Origin: Microlunatus endophyticus | GTDB lineage: Bacteria > Actinomycetota > Actinomycetes > Propionibacteriales > Propionibacteriaceae | Reading direction: 5' to 3' | Assembly: GCF_014646195.1 (NCBI RefSeq) | Contig: NZ_BMMZ01000004.1 | Location: forward strand, 372,001 to 436,000 | DNA: 64,000 nucleotides | Part shown: piece after piece, positions 17,831 to 30,625 of the stretch | Layout: each line of letters begins with the position of its first letter | Position numbering within the stretch: position 1 is the stretch's first letter | Notes under the pieces: generated by a model | What the model saw: only the letters and a program-made list of their open reading frames with translations | The model's database searches: none | Told to the model about the DNA's origin: nothing | Translations under genes and position numbers: made by a program

Positions 17831-18838
17831 TCAGCCCTGCTCGTCGAGCTTGAGCTGGTAGGTGTCGAAGAGCCGGGAGAAGGTGTAGCCGATCGCCTCG
17901 TTGGCGTTGATCATGTAGCTGTTGTCGGCGTTGTTCCAGGTCTCGATCCGCTCGATCTGCGGTTCGACCTCGGTCAGCCAGCGCATCATCTCCAGCTTGA
18001 CCAGCATGCCGAGCCGGTGGCCGCGATGATCACGATGGACGGCGGTGTCGTACTGCCAGGCATAGGTCGGCTGCAGCGGATGGGTCATCATCACGGTGTG
18101 CCCGCCGATCTCGTCGGTCGCCTTGTGCCGTGCGAAGACCCGGTACATCCGCTCACCCTTGGCCTGGGCTGCGTTCTCGAAGTCCTTGAGCCGCTGGAGG
18201 TCGAATTTCTCATTCTCAAAGTCCAGGTCGCCCATCGGCGCGTCGTTGATCGCCTCGGTCACTGCCACGAGCTGTCCCAGCAGCTCGTCGTCGGTGGGCA
18301 CCATCGTCCGGACCAGCTCGTAGTCGGGCGCTTTGTCCTGCGCCTCGGCGTACAGCCGATCCAGTTGATCTTGGTCAAGCTGGGCCGGGAACTGGTAGCG
18401 ACGCGCCTCGTGGCTGGCGTAGCGGAAGCCGAACTTCTTCAGCAGGTCTGCCGATTCCTGGTCGTCGTTGGCGCAGCCGGACCAGACGGTGAAGCGGCCA
18501 CGCTCACGGGCGCGGCGCAACAGTTCGGTGTACATCATCTCGCGATGACCCTGGCCACGATGGTCGGGATGGACGATCGCACCGACGCTGATCATGTGGA
18601 GATTGTCCCGCTGGGACGCATTGAGCCGGATCGACCCGACCGGCTCAGTGGCGCCGTCAGGGTAGTAGAGGTAGCGCTCCCCGGGCTCCAGGTCCCAACC
18701 GTATTTCAGGTCCCCGGCGACGAGCTCCGGAAGGGTCGGTGGATCGTCGGGATCGTCGACCGCACCGACCGCGTTGAACAGGTCGGTAAGGAGCTTGACG
18801 GCCGCTTCGTCGTCCGGGCGGACCTGTACATAAGGCAT
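17831..18838 (-). CDS. tandem GNAT-family acetyltransferase
   Basis: A 335-aa protein made of two GNAT domains. The first has VGAIVHPDHRGQGHREMMY (about 85-103) and a closing LLKKFGFRYAS; the second has YDTAVHRDHRGHRLGMLVK (about 264-282) and ETWNNADNSYMINANEAIGY. This layout matches the Eis/mycothiol-synthase-like double GNATs, but MshD-specific identity cannot be claimed. Substrate unknown. It lies downstream of the GH13 gene but is separated by a strong terminator hairpin, so it is probably transcribed on its own. Confidence 0.87.
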   Translation of the reverse strand: MPYVQVRPDDEAAVKLLTDLFNAVGAVDDPDDPPTLPELVAGDLKYGWDLEPGERYLYYPDGATEPVGSIRLNASQRDNLHMISVGAIVHPDHRGQGHREMMYTELLRRARERGRFTVWSGCANDDQESADLLKKFGFRYASHEARRYQFPAQLDQDQLDRLYAEAQDKAPDYELVRTMVPTDDELLGQLVAVTEAINDAPMGDLDFENEKFDLQRLKDFENAAQAKGERMYRVFARHKATDEIGGHTVMMTHPLQPTYAWQYDTAVHRDHRGHRLGMLVKLEMMRWLTEVEPQIERIETWNNADNSYMINANEAIGYTFSRLFDTYQLKLDEQG

Positions 18839-18839
18839 A

Positions 18840-18871
18840 CCGGAGAGCCTGCACGGGGGCAGGCTCTCCGG
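18840..18871 (-). terminator. strong hairpin terminator after the GH13 gene
   Basis: A perfect 13-bp inverted repeat (CCGGAGAGCCTGC at 18840-18852 and GCAGGCTCTCCGG at 18859-18871) with a 6-base loop. It lies 61 bases past the GH13 stop on the minus strand and just before the start of the tandem GNAT. There is no clear T-run, as is common for actinobacterial hairpin terminators. It could alternatively shield the GNAT 5' end. Confidence 0.7.
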
Positions 18872-18931
18872 TCCACTGGTTTTCGCTCCTCAGGGATTCC
18901 GGGTCCGACGGCAATTCCGGCTGTGGCGTCG

Positions 18932-20611
18932 CTACTGCTGCAGCCAGGCGGTCGCGTACGCCCCCAGCTCACTCGGATCGCCCGAGCTGATGATCAACAA
19001 TTCGCCCTCGGGCAATGGCACGGCGGTGTCGCCGAAGTTGGTCACCGAGAGCCAGCCGTTCGGCCGCCGGAAGGCGAGCACCTCCGGTTCGCCGAGATCG
19101 ACCCACTCGATCAGCTCATCGGTCTGCAGCCGGTGCCGCAGCGCCAGCGCGGCCCGGTAGAGCTCCAGTGTCGACGACGGATCGCCGTCCTCGACCGAAA
19201 CCGCGAAATCGGCGAACCATTCCGGCTGCGGCAGATGCGGCGCTGAGCCCGTCAACTCATGCCCTGAGCCTGTCGAGGAGCTGAAGCCGTACGACGGCCC
19301 GTCTGCAGTCCAGGGCAACGGCACCCGGGCGCCGTCACGGCCGATCTGCTCCCCATCGGTGCGGAAGAAGGTCGGATCCTGACGGCGGCCGACAGGGATC
19401 TCGGCGACCTCGGGGAGCCCGAGTTCCTCGCCCTGGTACAGATAGGCACTGCCCGGCAGCGCCAGCGTCACCAGTGTTGCCGCCCTGGCCTGCGCCAGTC
19501 CGGTGGCCCGATCCTCCTGATCGCTCGGTCCGCCGGCCTTCAACCACTCCTGGCCGACCGACGGCCCGAACATGCCGGTCGCGTCCTCAGGGCCCAGGCC
19601 GTAGCGGGTGGTGTGCCGGATCACGTCGTGGTTGGACAGCACCCAGGTGCTGGACGCGCCGGAACGGGCAGCCAGGTCGAGATTCTCGGAGATGATCGCT
19701 CGGAACTGTGGCGCATCGAAGTTGGCGCGCAACAAGTCGAAGTTGAATGCCTGGCCCAGGCCCTCCGGGCTGGCGTAGCGGACCCGGCGGTGCGCCGGCA
19801 CCCACGCCTCGGCGACCGCGGTCAGCGGCGGCGTGTAGCGGTTGAAGATCTTGCGCCATTCGGCATAGATGTCGTGGACGTCGTCGCGGTCCCAGATCGG
19901 GTGCGCACCTTCGGCGTACTGGCCCTCCAGCGTCAGGGTCGCGAAGTCCGGAAGCTCGTCGGGGAGCTTTTTGGCCAACATGTTGGCGACGTCGATACGG
20001 AAGCCGTCGACGCCGCGATCGCCCCAGAATTCCAACGTCTGCTGGAATTCGGCGTGCACATCCGGGTGATCCCAGTTCCAGTCCGGCTGCTCCGGGGCGA
20101 ACAGGTGCAGATACCACTGGCCATCGGCAACCTGCGTCCATGCGGGGCCGCCGAAGACCGACTTCCAGTCCGACGGCGGCAGTTCGCCGCTGGCGCCGCG
20201 ACCGTCGCGGAAGATGTAGCGCCGGCGTGCGGCCGAGCCCCGGCCGGCTTCGAGCGCCTCGAGGAAGTACCGGTGCCGGTTGGAGCTGTGGTTCGGCACG
20301 ATGTCGATGATCAACTTGATCCGCGCCTCGTGCAGCCGTTTGGCCAGCTCGTCGAAGTCGTCGAGATTGCCGATCCTGGGATCGACGTCGCGGTAGTCGT
20401 CCACGTCGTAGCCGCCGTCGGCCAGCGCGGAGGGGTAGAACGGGCTCAGCCAGACGGCGTCGATCCCGAGGGCGACCAGGTAGTCGATGCGGGAGATGAT
20501 CCCTTGCAGGTCGCCGATTCCGTCGCCGTTCCCATCGGCGAAACTGCGCGGATAGATCTGGTAAACCGCGGCCTGGCGCCACCAGTCAGCAGCGGTGCTG
20601 TCTTCAATCAT
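18932..20611 (-). CDS. GH13 alpha-glucosidase (oligo-1,6-glucosidase/AglA type)
   Basis: A 559-aa glycoside hydrolase. The amylase regions are I (DIVPNHSSN), II (GVDGFRIDVANML, nucleophile Asp), III (TAVAEAWVP, acid Glu) and IV (VLSNHDVIRH, stabilising Asp), inside a (beta/alpha)8 barrel with a C-terminal beta domain. The opening YQIYPRSFADGNGDGIGDL is typical of cytosolic alpha-glucosidases that cleave maltose, isomaltose or related sugars. No signal peptide. Residues near 445-455 (SSSTGSGHE) are encoded by a copy of a dispersed repeat (19262-19280), apparently an in-frame insertion in a surface loop. It is 29 bases downstream of the phytase-like gene. Confidence 0.92.
   Translation of the reverse strand: MIEDSTAADWWRQAAVYQIYPRSFADGNGDGIGDLQGIISRIDYLVALGIDAVWLSPFYPSALADGGYDVDDYRDVDPRIGNLDDFDELAKRLHEARIKLIIDIVPNHSSNRHRYFLEALEAGRGSAARRRYIFRDGRGASGELPPSDWKSVFGGPAWTQVADGQWYLHLFAPEQPDWNWDHPDVHAEFQQTLEFWGDRGVDGFRIDVANMLAKKLPDELPDFATLTLEGQYAEGAHPIWDRDDVHDIYAEWRKIFNRYTPPLTAVAEAWVPAHRRVRYASPEGLGQAFNFDLLRANFDAPQFRAIISENLDLAARSGASSTWVLSNHDVIRHTTRYGLGPEDATGMFGPSVGQEWLKAGGPSDQEDRATGLAQARAATLVTLALPGSAYLYQGEELGLPEVAEIPVGRRQDPTFFRTDGEQIGRDGARVPLPWTADGPSYGFSSSTGSGHELTGSAPHLPQPEWFADFAVSVEDGDPSSTLELYRAALALRHRLQTDELIEWVDLGEPEVLAFRRPNGWLSVTNFGDTAVPLPEGELLIISSGDPSELGAYATAWLQQ
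19262..19280 (+). repeat. dispersed CTGAGC(C/T)TGTCGA element inside GH13 gene
   Basis: CCCTGAGCCTGTCGAGGAG, sharing the core of elements at 13197-13210, 28705-28722 (reverse) and 48777-48796. Here it lies inside the coding region of the GH13 enzyme and encodes a Ser/Gly-rich stretch. Confidence 0.55.
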
Positions 20612-20640
20612 GCGCCGAGCGTAGACCCCGCGGGCGCCTG

Positions 20641-22892
20641 TCAGGTCGTGAGGGTCCGCGGCCGCTTCCGGAGCTTGGATCCGACCAGGATTCCCGCCGC
20701 GACCAGGCTGCTGATCCCGATCAGGATCACGCCGGACAGTGGCAGCAGCCAGCTCGCCAGGGTGGTGCCGAGCGCGCTGGCGTGCTCGGGGAAGGCGTCC
20801 GCCGTGGCGCCGAGATCGACCAAGGCCGGCTGGCTGCCGGCGACCGGATCGCGGGCGCTGTCGGCCAGCAGGAAACCATGATCGTTTCCGGCGGTCACCA
20901 ACCCGGTGACCGCCGTCGGCAACGGGTCTGCCGCCTTGGTGAACCGAGCGATCAGGTCCGGGGGCGATTCGGCCGGGACGGTGTGGGTCAGGCCGTCGTT
21001 CCTGGCCGAGCCGCCGTCCGGAATGGTGACCGTGGTGACCTGCTGGGCGGAGGTCAAGTCAGGGGGGCCTTCTGCTCGACCCCGCGCTGTTCGACCAGCG
21101 CCAGCCGGTGCTCGTCGACGACGTTGATGCTGCCGACCTCGACCGACCCCGTGTCGGATTCGGGCCGGTAGCCGTACCAGGTCCAGGTCTTGTTGTCGGT
21201 GTCGTAACGCCCCATCCGGAAGACACCGTCCGGGTCCCGCCGTAGGGGGCGGGCGAAGCTGACCCAGAGGTACTCGGTGCCGTTGATCGTCGTACCGGAG
21301 ACTCCGCTGAGGCCGCCGGTGTCGGCCATGCCCTTGGTGACGTCGGCCGGTAGCGTGATCGAAGAGCCGACGTTGCCGTTGCGGTCGGCGATCAGCAGTC
21401 GGTTGTCGGCCGCATGGGCGCCGGTGGCGGCGATCACGAACTTGCCGTCCGAACGCTGGTAGAGCCCGGTCGCCTGGACACCGAAGGGCTTGTTGTTGCG
21501 CCGCAGGGTGATCGCCGAGTCGATCTTGGCGGGTTGTGTCGAGGTGTTGACGGACAGGATCTGGGTCGGGTTCTGCCCGGTGAGGGTGTAGACCTGCTCG
21601 GCGTGGAACTGGTCGGCCGCCAGCCCGACGGTGCCGTCCCAGCCGAGCGGCTTGTTGTCCGCCCAGGACGATTGCAGTGTCGGGAAGTCTGGGGCACCGG
21701 GCTTGAGGCCGAAGATGTCGCCGGCGGCGATCACCGCCTTCGCGGTGACGGTGATCGGCGCCGCGGCCTGTGTCGGCAGCAGCTGCCGATAGGACGGATC
21801 GGCCGGATGGGCCAGGCTGTAGGCGGCGGTGAAGTTGCCGTGCTTGACGCCGATGAACGCGTACGCGGTCCCGCCCAGCTCGCCGACTGCCACGGTGTCC
21901 GGTGAGGTGCCGCCGTGTCCGGAGTCCGCGTCGGCGTACAGGCCGTTCTCCACCGCCCGGTACTCCAGTCCGGTGCCGGAGTCCCACGTCAGCTTGCCCG
22001 CCGAGGTGTCGTAGACCGACCAGCTGCGGGTGCCCGGGCTGGTCGAGGCCAGCCGGTTGTTGTCGATCCAGGCGACTCCGGTCGGCCGCCGTTTCCGGCT
22101 CCAGAGGTTGTCGACGAGGTTGATGGCGCCGTCGGCGTGGGTGTCGATGCCGGTGACGTTGGCGACGCCCGCGCTGATCGCCCGGATCCGGCCGCCGTCC
22201 ATGGCCCGGACGATGCTGATGCCATCGTTGTCCGGCAGCGTGATCGCGATCTTCCTGCCATCGGGAGAGTAGGCGATCTGATCGGGCTGGGGATCAGAAC
22301 GATGCAGCAGACCCGACTTTGCATCGAGCCTGATCGTCGACGTCCGGCTGTGCCACCCCGACGGGGCGCCGGACAGGTGGCTGAGGAGCAGCAGGCTGCC
22401 GGTGTTCAGTGCGACCGCTGCCCGACGACCGTCGGAGCTGGTAGCGACGTCGGACGGCGTGCCGTCCAGGGTGATCGTGCCGAGTCTGCGACGGCTGCTC
22501 AGTCCGATGACCACGAGCGCATCGGAGCGCGCCACGAGCACCCGGTCCCCGGCGACCGCGACCGCGGTAGGACTGTCGATCGACACCCGCGCCAGGCGCT
22601 TCGGCGCCGCCGGGTCGGACAGCGAGCTGAAGGTCAGACCGGACCTGTCGATCGAGACCAGCGTCCGGCCGTCGTGACTGACGGCCGAGTCGGTCACGGT
22701 CGCGGCGGCAGCTCCGGAGTCGGTTGTGCTGGTCGGCCCGAGCCGGTGGAACGACTGGCCGGCGGTGCTACCGGGGCCGTCCGCGCGGGCGGCCCCGGTG
22801 GGCAGCACGACGGCCGAACCGAGCGTGAGAACGCCGGCACAGATCGCAACGAGGGCACGACGGGCAGGTGTGAAGGGTCGCTTCGTTTGCAT
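20641..22892 (-). pseudogene. secreted phytase/esterase-like beta-propeller protein, C-terminally anchored; frameshifted
   Basis: From ATG 22892 the protein has a signal peptide (RRALVAICAGVLTLGSAVVL ... ARADG) and a long repeat-strand domain with WD-like VSHDGRTLVSID and AYSPDGRKIAITL blades, then an EYLWVSFARPLR / HRLALVEQRGV section resembling the esterase-like-activity-of-phytase family. At about 21055-21063 the frame breaks at a run of six C: the first frame ends QRGVEQKAPLT, while the continuation DLTSAQQVTTVTIPDGG, an Ala/Pro segment and a membrane anchor (WLLPLSGVILIGISSLVAAG then SKLRKRP) is in the next frame, ending at 20641. One extra C would restore a roughly 750-aa wall-anchored protein. 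It may be a sequencing error, a phase-variable tract or a true pseudogene. Confidence 0.75.
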
Positions 22893-23028
22893 TCAGGGAC
22901 TTTCGGTTGGCAGGGCTGGTCCCGATGGCATCGACGGCGACGTCGACCAACGTCCACGCTACGGCAGGTTTGCGCACCTCCGTGTTGCCGTCCGGTTAAA
23001 GGTTGGTGAGGCTGCTACAGTGCTTCTC

Positions 23029-23057
23029 GTGGCTTTCCGCCTGCTCCTCCTTCGCTG

Positions 23058-23076
<19 letters not shown>
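23029..23076 (+). CDS. leuA leader peptide
   Basis: A 15-codon frame, GTG then AFRLLLLRCRSESR and TAA. Four consecutive Leu codons (CTG CTC CTC CTT, 23041-23052) sit before a hairpin strand, directly upstream of leuA: the hallmark of leucine attenuation. TACAGT (23016-23021) is a -10-like hexamer seven bases before the GTG, so the transcript probably starts at the leader codon (leaderless). Leader peptides rich in Leu before leuA are known in actinobacteria; this exact one is read from sequence. Confidence 0.8.
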
Positions 23077-26053
<2,977 letters not shown>

Positions 26054-26057
<4 letters not shown>

Positions 26058-27244
26058 CCGACGAGCTCCTCGACCAGCGTGCCGTGGCACGCTGGCGGAA
26101 CGCGATCATCGTCGCTTTCGCCCTCGGCGGGATCACGATGTCGACCTGGGGACCGCGGCTGCCGAGCCTTCGGGCCGACCTCGGCATCGACAACTCTTTC
26201 CTGGGGCTGATCCTCGGCGGGGTGACGATCGGGTCGATCGGCGGCCTGGTCTCGTCGGCGCTGATCGGCCGGCTCGGCGCCCGGATGGCGATCCGCTCGA
26301 CGTTGTGGCTGGTCTCGGCCGGTGTTGCGACCATCGGTCTGGGCGCGGGGATGGCGCACAGCGTCTGGCTGACCACGCTCGGCTTCGTCGCTGTCGGTTT
26401 CGGGATCGGCGCGGTCGACGTGATGATCAACGTCGAGGGCTCGGCCGTCGAACGCGCGGCCGGGCGGACCCTGATGCCGTTGATGCACGCGGCCTGGTCG
26501 GCCGGCGTGATCATCGGGTCGGGGATCGGGGCGGCATCGGCCGGGCTGCACATCCCCTTCGACTGGCAGTTCGTCGGCGAGGCCGTCCTGGTGGCGATCG
26601 CTGCGACGATCGCGACCGGATTCATCCCGGTCGCAGCGCCCCAGGAGGGCGAGAAGGCTCCGATGGCCGACCGGATCCGGGCCTGGCTGCGCGGCTGGAC
26701 CGATCTGCGGCTGCTGCTGATCGGACTGGTGATGCTCGGGGTCGAGCTGGGCGAGGGCTCGGCCAACAACTGGCTCACCCTGGGCGTCCGCGACGGTCAC
26801 GGGCAGCCGGACGCGATCGCGGCGGCGTACTTCACCGTCTTCGCGATCGGCGAGACCGCCGCACGGGTCGGCGGCGGCCCGCTCGTCGACCGGATCGGCC
26901 GGGTGGTGGCGATTCGGGTGACCACCGCCGTCGGCGTGGTCGGGCTGCTGTTCTTCATCCTCGGCGGCCCGGCCTGGCTGGTGCTGATCGGCGTGGTGCT
27001 GTGGGCGGTCGGGGTGTCGATGGGTTTCCCGCTCGGGATGTCGGCCGCTGCCGACAGCGGGCCGAATCCGGCCGCCCGGGTCAGTGTGGTCGCCTCCATC
27101 GGTTATGTCGCCAACCTCGGCGGCCCGCCGGTCGTCGGCGCGCTGTCCGAACACGTCGGCCTGCTGAATGCGCTGTTCGTGATCATCATCCTGTTGATCG
27201 TCGGCTTCTTCTGCGCCGGCGCCCTCCGCCCGAGGGGTCACTAA
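26054..27244 (+). CDS. MFS transporter (FucP/YbjJ-like)
   Basis: A 396-aa, 12-helix MFS protein: STWGPRLPSLRADLGIDNS at helix 1 exit, GGLVSSALIGRLGARMAIRS loop 2-3, and GFVAVGFGIGAVDVMINVEG in helix 4, the pattern of the YbjJ/sugar MFS group. GTG 26054 overlaps the oxidoreductase stop. Together they may import and oxidise a sugar-like compound. The stop codon TAA lies inside the left arm of a 96-nt palindrome. Confidence 0.87.
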
Positions 27245-27328
27245 ATCCTCAATCTGTGCGGCGTGTCGTCAGCGGCTCGGACCTCGCCGCGACGACACGC
27301 CGCACAGATGAGTGATTAAGTGACCCCT
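27233..27328. repeat. 96-nt imperfect palindrome between convergent genes
   Basis: Outer arms AGGGGTCACT (27233-27242) and AGTGACCCCT (27319-27328) are perfect. The inner arms form a 19-bp perfect stem (ATCTGTGCGGCGTGTCGTC, 27252-27270, with its complement 27291-27309) around a 20-base loop; a few bases between the arms mismatch. It spans the MFS stop and ends just before the converging dehydrogenase stop (27336). It can act as a bidirectional terminator, or be a mobile palindromic element (REP/MITE-like). Confidence 0.75.
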
Positions 27329-27335
27329 CGCGGGG

Positions 27336-28679
27336 TTAGCGGGAGAGGTCGACGCCGAGGTCGAGGTCCTCCAGGCTGACCGGCTGACCGGTCCGCAGCG
27401 ACTCGTTGCCCATCAGTCCGACCGAGATCGAGCGGAGACCGTCCTTCCAGTCCGACGGACGTTCCAGCCAGTCGTCGCCCCCTGCCTCAGTGATGTGACC
27501 CTGGAAGACGTCGTTGAGCAGCAGGGCGTCGCCGCCGCCGTGGCCGCCGGCGCCTTCGGGGATCGGCACCTCGACAGCGGGTTCCCAGTGGCGTTGCAGG
27601 GTGAGCCGCTGGCCGCCGTGCCGGCCGGCGTTCTCGGGCAGCGCGCTCGGGTCGACGATCACGTTTCCTTGATCATCGGTGAGCACCGCTGCGCGTTCGA
27701 TCACCTCGAGTTCGGCACGGCCTTCGGTGCCGTTGACCGCGACCCGGTAGCCCTCCCACGGGGAGTGCGCGTTGAGGGAGTAGGAGAGTACCGGGCCACC
27801 GGCGTAGTCGACGACGAGCGCCAGGTTGTCCTCGGTGGTCACTCCGGCGGAGAAGACGTCCTGGTCGCGGTGGTAGCCGTCATACGACTCGTTGTCCAGG
27901 TAGAGCGCCTTGAGCGTGGGGTCGTTGCGGAGATCAAGTTCCCATGGTGTGTGGGGGCCGTCGTGCGTGCCGCGGTCGGGACGTGGCGCCAGGCCGCGGG
28001 CGTCGGCGTTCTGGTCGCCGTAGAACTTGACGCCGCCGCGGGCGTAGACCCGTTGGGGTACGTCGGCGATCCACCAATTGACCAGGTCGAAGTGGTGGGA
28101 GGCCTTGTGGATCAGCAGGCCGCCGGAGTTGGCCTTGTCGCGGTGCCAGCGGCGGAAGTAGTCGGCGCCGTGAGCGGTGTCCAGCACCCATTCGAAGGTG
28201 ACCGAGAGGACCGTGCCGATCTTTCCGGACTTGATCAGCTCTTTGAGGGCGCTGTTGCGCGGTGAGTAGCGGTAGTTGTGGGTGACGACGATCTGTTTGC
28301 CGGTGCGCTGGACGGTCTCGATGATGCGGCGGGCGTAGTCGGGTCGCATGGTCAGCGGTTTCTCCACGACGACGTCGACGCCGGCCTCCATGGCGCGGAC
28401 GATGTAGTCGGCGTGGGTGAAGTCCGGGGTGGTGATGATCACCCGGTCGGCGTGCTGGTCGGCGATCACGCGTTCCAGGTCGTCGCCCGAGCCGGTGACC
28501 ACACCGCTGGTGTCCAAACCGGTCTGCTGTAGTCGGGCCAGGTGGTACTGCACCCGGCCCGGGTTGCGGTCCAACAGGCCCACTAGTTCGGCATCGCCGG
28601 CATGATCACCTGAGATTGCCCCCAGGTACATGTGCACCCGATGACCGGTTCCGACAACGACATAACGTCGCTTGGTCAC
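27336..28679 (-). CDS. Gfo/Idh/MocA-family oxidoreductase of the sugar ABC operon
   Basis: A 447-aa dehydrogenase: RYVVVGTGHRVHMYLGAI N-terminal nucleotide fold, VIITTPDFTHADYIVRAM, catalytic VVEKPLTMRPDYARR (about residues 106-120), then HNYRYSPRNSALKELI and GGLLIHKASHHFDLVNWWI in the substrate domain. The long C-terminal part (YHRDQDVFSAGVTTEDN) matches the subgroup found with sugar importers. GTG 28679 has GAGGA upstream. It is last of an operon with an ABC importer, so it probably acts on the imported sugar; which sugar is unknown. Confidence 0.9.
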   Translation of the reverse strand: MTKRRYVVVGTGHRVHMYLGAISGDHAGDAELVGLLDRNPGRVQYHLARLQQTGLDTSGVVTGSGDDLERVIADQHADRVIITTPDFTHADYIVRAMEAGVDVVVEKPLTMRPDYARRIIETVQRTGKQIVVTHNYRYSPRNSALKELIKSGKIGTVLSVTFEWVLDTAHGADYFRRWHRDKANSGGLLIHKASHHFDLVNWWIADVPQRVYARGGVKFYGDQNADARGLAPRPDRGTHDGPHTPWELDLRNDPTLKALYLDNESYDGYHRDQDVFSAGVTTEDNLALVVDYAGGPVLSYSLNAHSPWEGYRVAVNGTEGRAELEVIERAAVLTDDQGNVIVDPSALPENAGRHGGQRLTLQRHWEPAVEVPIPEGAGGHGGGDALLLNDVFQGHITEAGGDDWLERPSDWKDGLRSISVGLMGNESLRTGQPVSLEDLDLGVDLSR

Positions 28680-28704
28680 AACATTCCTCTCAGTCGAGGT
28701 TCAG

Positions 28705-28722
28705 CCCTTCGACAAGCTCGGG
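28705..28722 (-). repeat. dispersed CGAGCTTGTCGAAGGG element
   Basis: CCCTTCGACAAGCTCGGG (plus strand) in the 52-base gap between the dehydrogenase and the permease gene. Same core as 48777-48796. Confidence 0.55.
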
Positions 28723-28731
28723 ATCTGTACG

Positions 28732-29649
28732 CTACTTGATCCCGGTGGTGGAGATGCCCTTGATCAGGTAGCGCTGGCCGAACAAGAACACCAGGAACAC
28801 CGGCAGCAACGAGACGATCGACATGGCGAACATGGCGCCCCAGTCACTACCGCTGGTCGAGTCCAGGAAGGAGCGTAGCGCGACCGGTGTCGTGTACTTG
28901 TCGGGGGAGGTCAGATAGATCAGCGCGGTGAAGAAGTCGCCCCAGGTCCAGATGAAGGTGAAGATCACCGTCGTCGCGATCGCGGGGACCATCAGCGGCA
29001 GGACCACCCGGGTGAAGATGCCCCAGTGCCCGCAGCCGTCGATCCGGGCCGCCTCGTCCAGGTCCTTCGGGATGCCGCGGATGAACTGCACCATCAGGAA
29101 GACGAAGAAGGCGTCGGTGGCCAGGAACTTGGGCAGGATCAACGGGATGAAGGTGTTCACCCAGTCGAGGTTGTTGAAGATGATGTACTGCGGCACGACC
29201 ACGACGTGGATCGGCAGCATGATCGACAGCAGCATGATCGCGAACCACAGCGTCCGGCCACGGAATCTCAGCCGCGCGAAGGCGTACGCCGCCAGCGAGC
29301 AGGATGCCACGTTGCCGAGGATCGCGCCCAGTACGACGATCCCGGAGTTGATCAGATACTGGCCGAACGGTGAGGTCAGCGCGTGCCAGCCGTGGGTGTA
29401 GTTGGCCAGCGTCGGATTGTGCAGCCAGAGTCCCGGCGTCCGGAAGATCGTGTTGGTCGGCCGGAACGAGCTGACCAGCATCCACAACAGCGGATAGATC
29501 ATCAGCAGGCTGCAGCCGATCAGGATGAGGTGCTTGACCACCGACCAGACGGTCGAGCCCACCCCCCGGCGTCGGCGGCGGCCGATCCGATGGGGGTCGG
29601 GACCGGCCGGCCGGTCAGTGGTACGCGGTGTCGCGAGGGTGCTAGTCAT
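28732..29649 (-). CDS. carbohydrate ABC transporter permease (MalG type)
   Basis: A 305-aa inner-membrane subunit with six predicted helices (first: LILIGCSLLMIYPLLWMLVS). The EAA loop reads DEAARIDGCGHWGIFTRVVLP (about 200-220), which docks the ATPase. It begins inside the end of the MalF-type gene (8-base overlap). No ATPase gene is in the operon, as usual for actinobacterial CUT1 importers that share an MsiK-like ATPase. Confidence 0.93.
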   Translation of the reverse strand: MTSTLATPRTTDRPAGPDPHRIGRRRRRGVGSTVWSVVKHLILIGCSLLMIYPLLWMLVSSFRPTNTIFRTPGLWLHNPTLANYTHGWHALTSPFGQYLINSGIVVLGAILGNVASCSLAAYAFARLRFRGRTLWFAIMLLSIMLPIHVVVVPQYIIFNNLDWVNTFIPLILPKFLATDAFFVFLMVQFIRGIPKDLDEAARIDGCGHWGIFTRVVLPLMVPAIATTVIFTFIWTWGDFFTALIYLTSPDKYTTPVALRSFLDSTSGSDWGAMFAMSIVSLLPVFLVFLFGQRYLIKGISTTGIK

Positions 29650-30598
29650 CGTAGAAGACCCAGTACTTGGAGGCGAAGAAGTTGATCGCGGTGAAGGCGC
29701 CGATGATCACCAGCAGCACCCAGGCCATCGCCGAGGCGTAGCCCATCTGCAGGTTGGCGAAGCCGCGGTTGTAGAGATACAGCGTGTAGAACAGGGTCGA
29801 GTCCGACGGGCCGCCGGTCCCGCCGGAGACCACGAACGCCTGGGTGAAGGACTGGAACGCGCCGATGATCTGCAGCACAAGGTTGAAGAACACGATGGGG
29901 GAGAGCAGCGGCATCGTGATCTTGGAGAATCGAGCCCAGCGCCGGGCCCCGTCGACCGCCGCGGCCTCGTAGTACATGGTCGGGATCTGCCGCAGGCCGG
30001 CCAGGAAGATCACCATCGGTGACCCGAAGGTCCAGATATGCAGGATGATGATCGTGCCCAGGGCATAGCTCGGGTCGGACACCCAACCGGTGTGGGCATT
30101 GATGCCGACCAGCCGGAGCGCCTGGTTGATCAGCCCATCGGTGCCGAAGATCTGCCGCCACAGCACCGCGATCGCCACCGATCCGCCGAGCATCGACGGA
30201 AGATAGAAGATCGAACGGTAGAAGGACAGCCCCTTCATTCCCTTGTCGAGGGCAAGCGCGATGACCAGGGCCAGCGCCAGTTGCAGCGGGACCCCGACGA
30301 ACACGTAGATGAAGGTGACCTTCAGCGACTGGTGCAGCCGGGTGTCATGCAGCATCTCGCGGAAGTTGGCCAGTCCCGCCCATTTGGGTGGCTGCAGCAG
30401 GTTGTAGTCGGTGAAGGACAAGTAGAGCGACGCGCACATCGGACCGATGGTGATCACCACCAGGCCGACGAGCCAGGGCAGCAGGAAGAGATAGCCCGCC
30501 TTGTTGTCACGGCCGTTCTCCTTGCGTTGCTGTTGTCTTTCGGCTGCGGTCTTCGCCCGCGTCCGCCGCAGTGAGGTCAGCTCCGAGATGGCGCTCAT
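29642..30598 (-). CDS. carbohydrate ABC transporter permease (MalF type)
   Basis: A 318-aa CUT1 permease. A basic cytosolic N-terminus (RRTRAKTAAERQQQRKENG) precedes helix 1 (GYLFLLPWLVGLVVITIGP); the EAA loop is YEAAAVDGARRWARFSKITMP (about 220-240). It pairs with the overlapping MalG-type permease to form the channel and follows the binding-protein gene by 27 bases. Confidence 0.93.
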   Translation of the reverse strand: MSAISELTSLRRTRAKTAAERQQQRKENGRDNKAGYLFLLPWLVGLVVITIGPMCASLYLSFTDYNLLQPPKWAGLANFREMLHDTRLHQSLKVTFIYVFVGVPLQLALALVIALALDKGMKGLSFYRSIFYLPSMLGGSVAIAVLWRQIFGTDGLINQALRLVGINAHTGWVSDPSYALGTIIILHIWTFGSPMVIFLAGLRQIPTMYYEAAAVDGARRWARFSKITMPLLSPIVFFNLVLQIIGAFQSFTQAFVVSGGTGGPSDSTLFYTLYLYNRGFANLQMGYASAMAWVLLVIIGAFTAINFFASKYWVFYDD

Positions 30599-30625
30599 CG
30601 GCTCAGTGATCCCTTTGGTCAGTGC

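Noticed and set aside
17831..18838. Mycothiol synthase MshD for the tandem GNAT
   Set aside because: Double GNAT layout fits, but no MshD-specific motif could be confirmed by eye.
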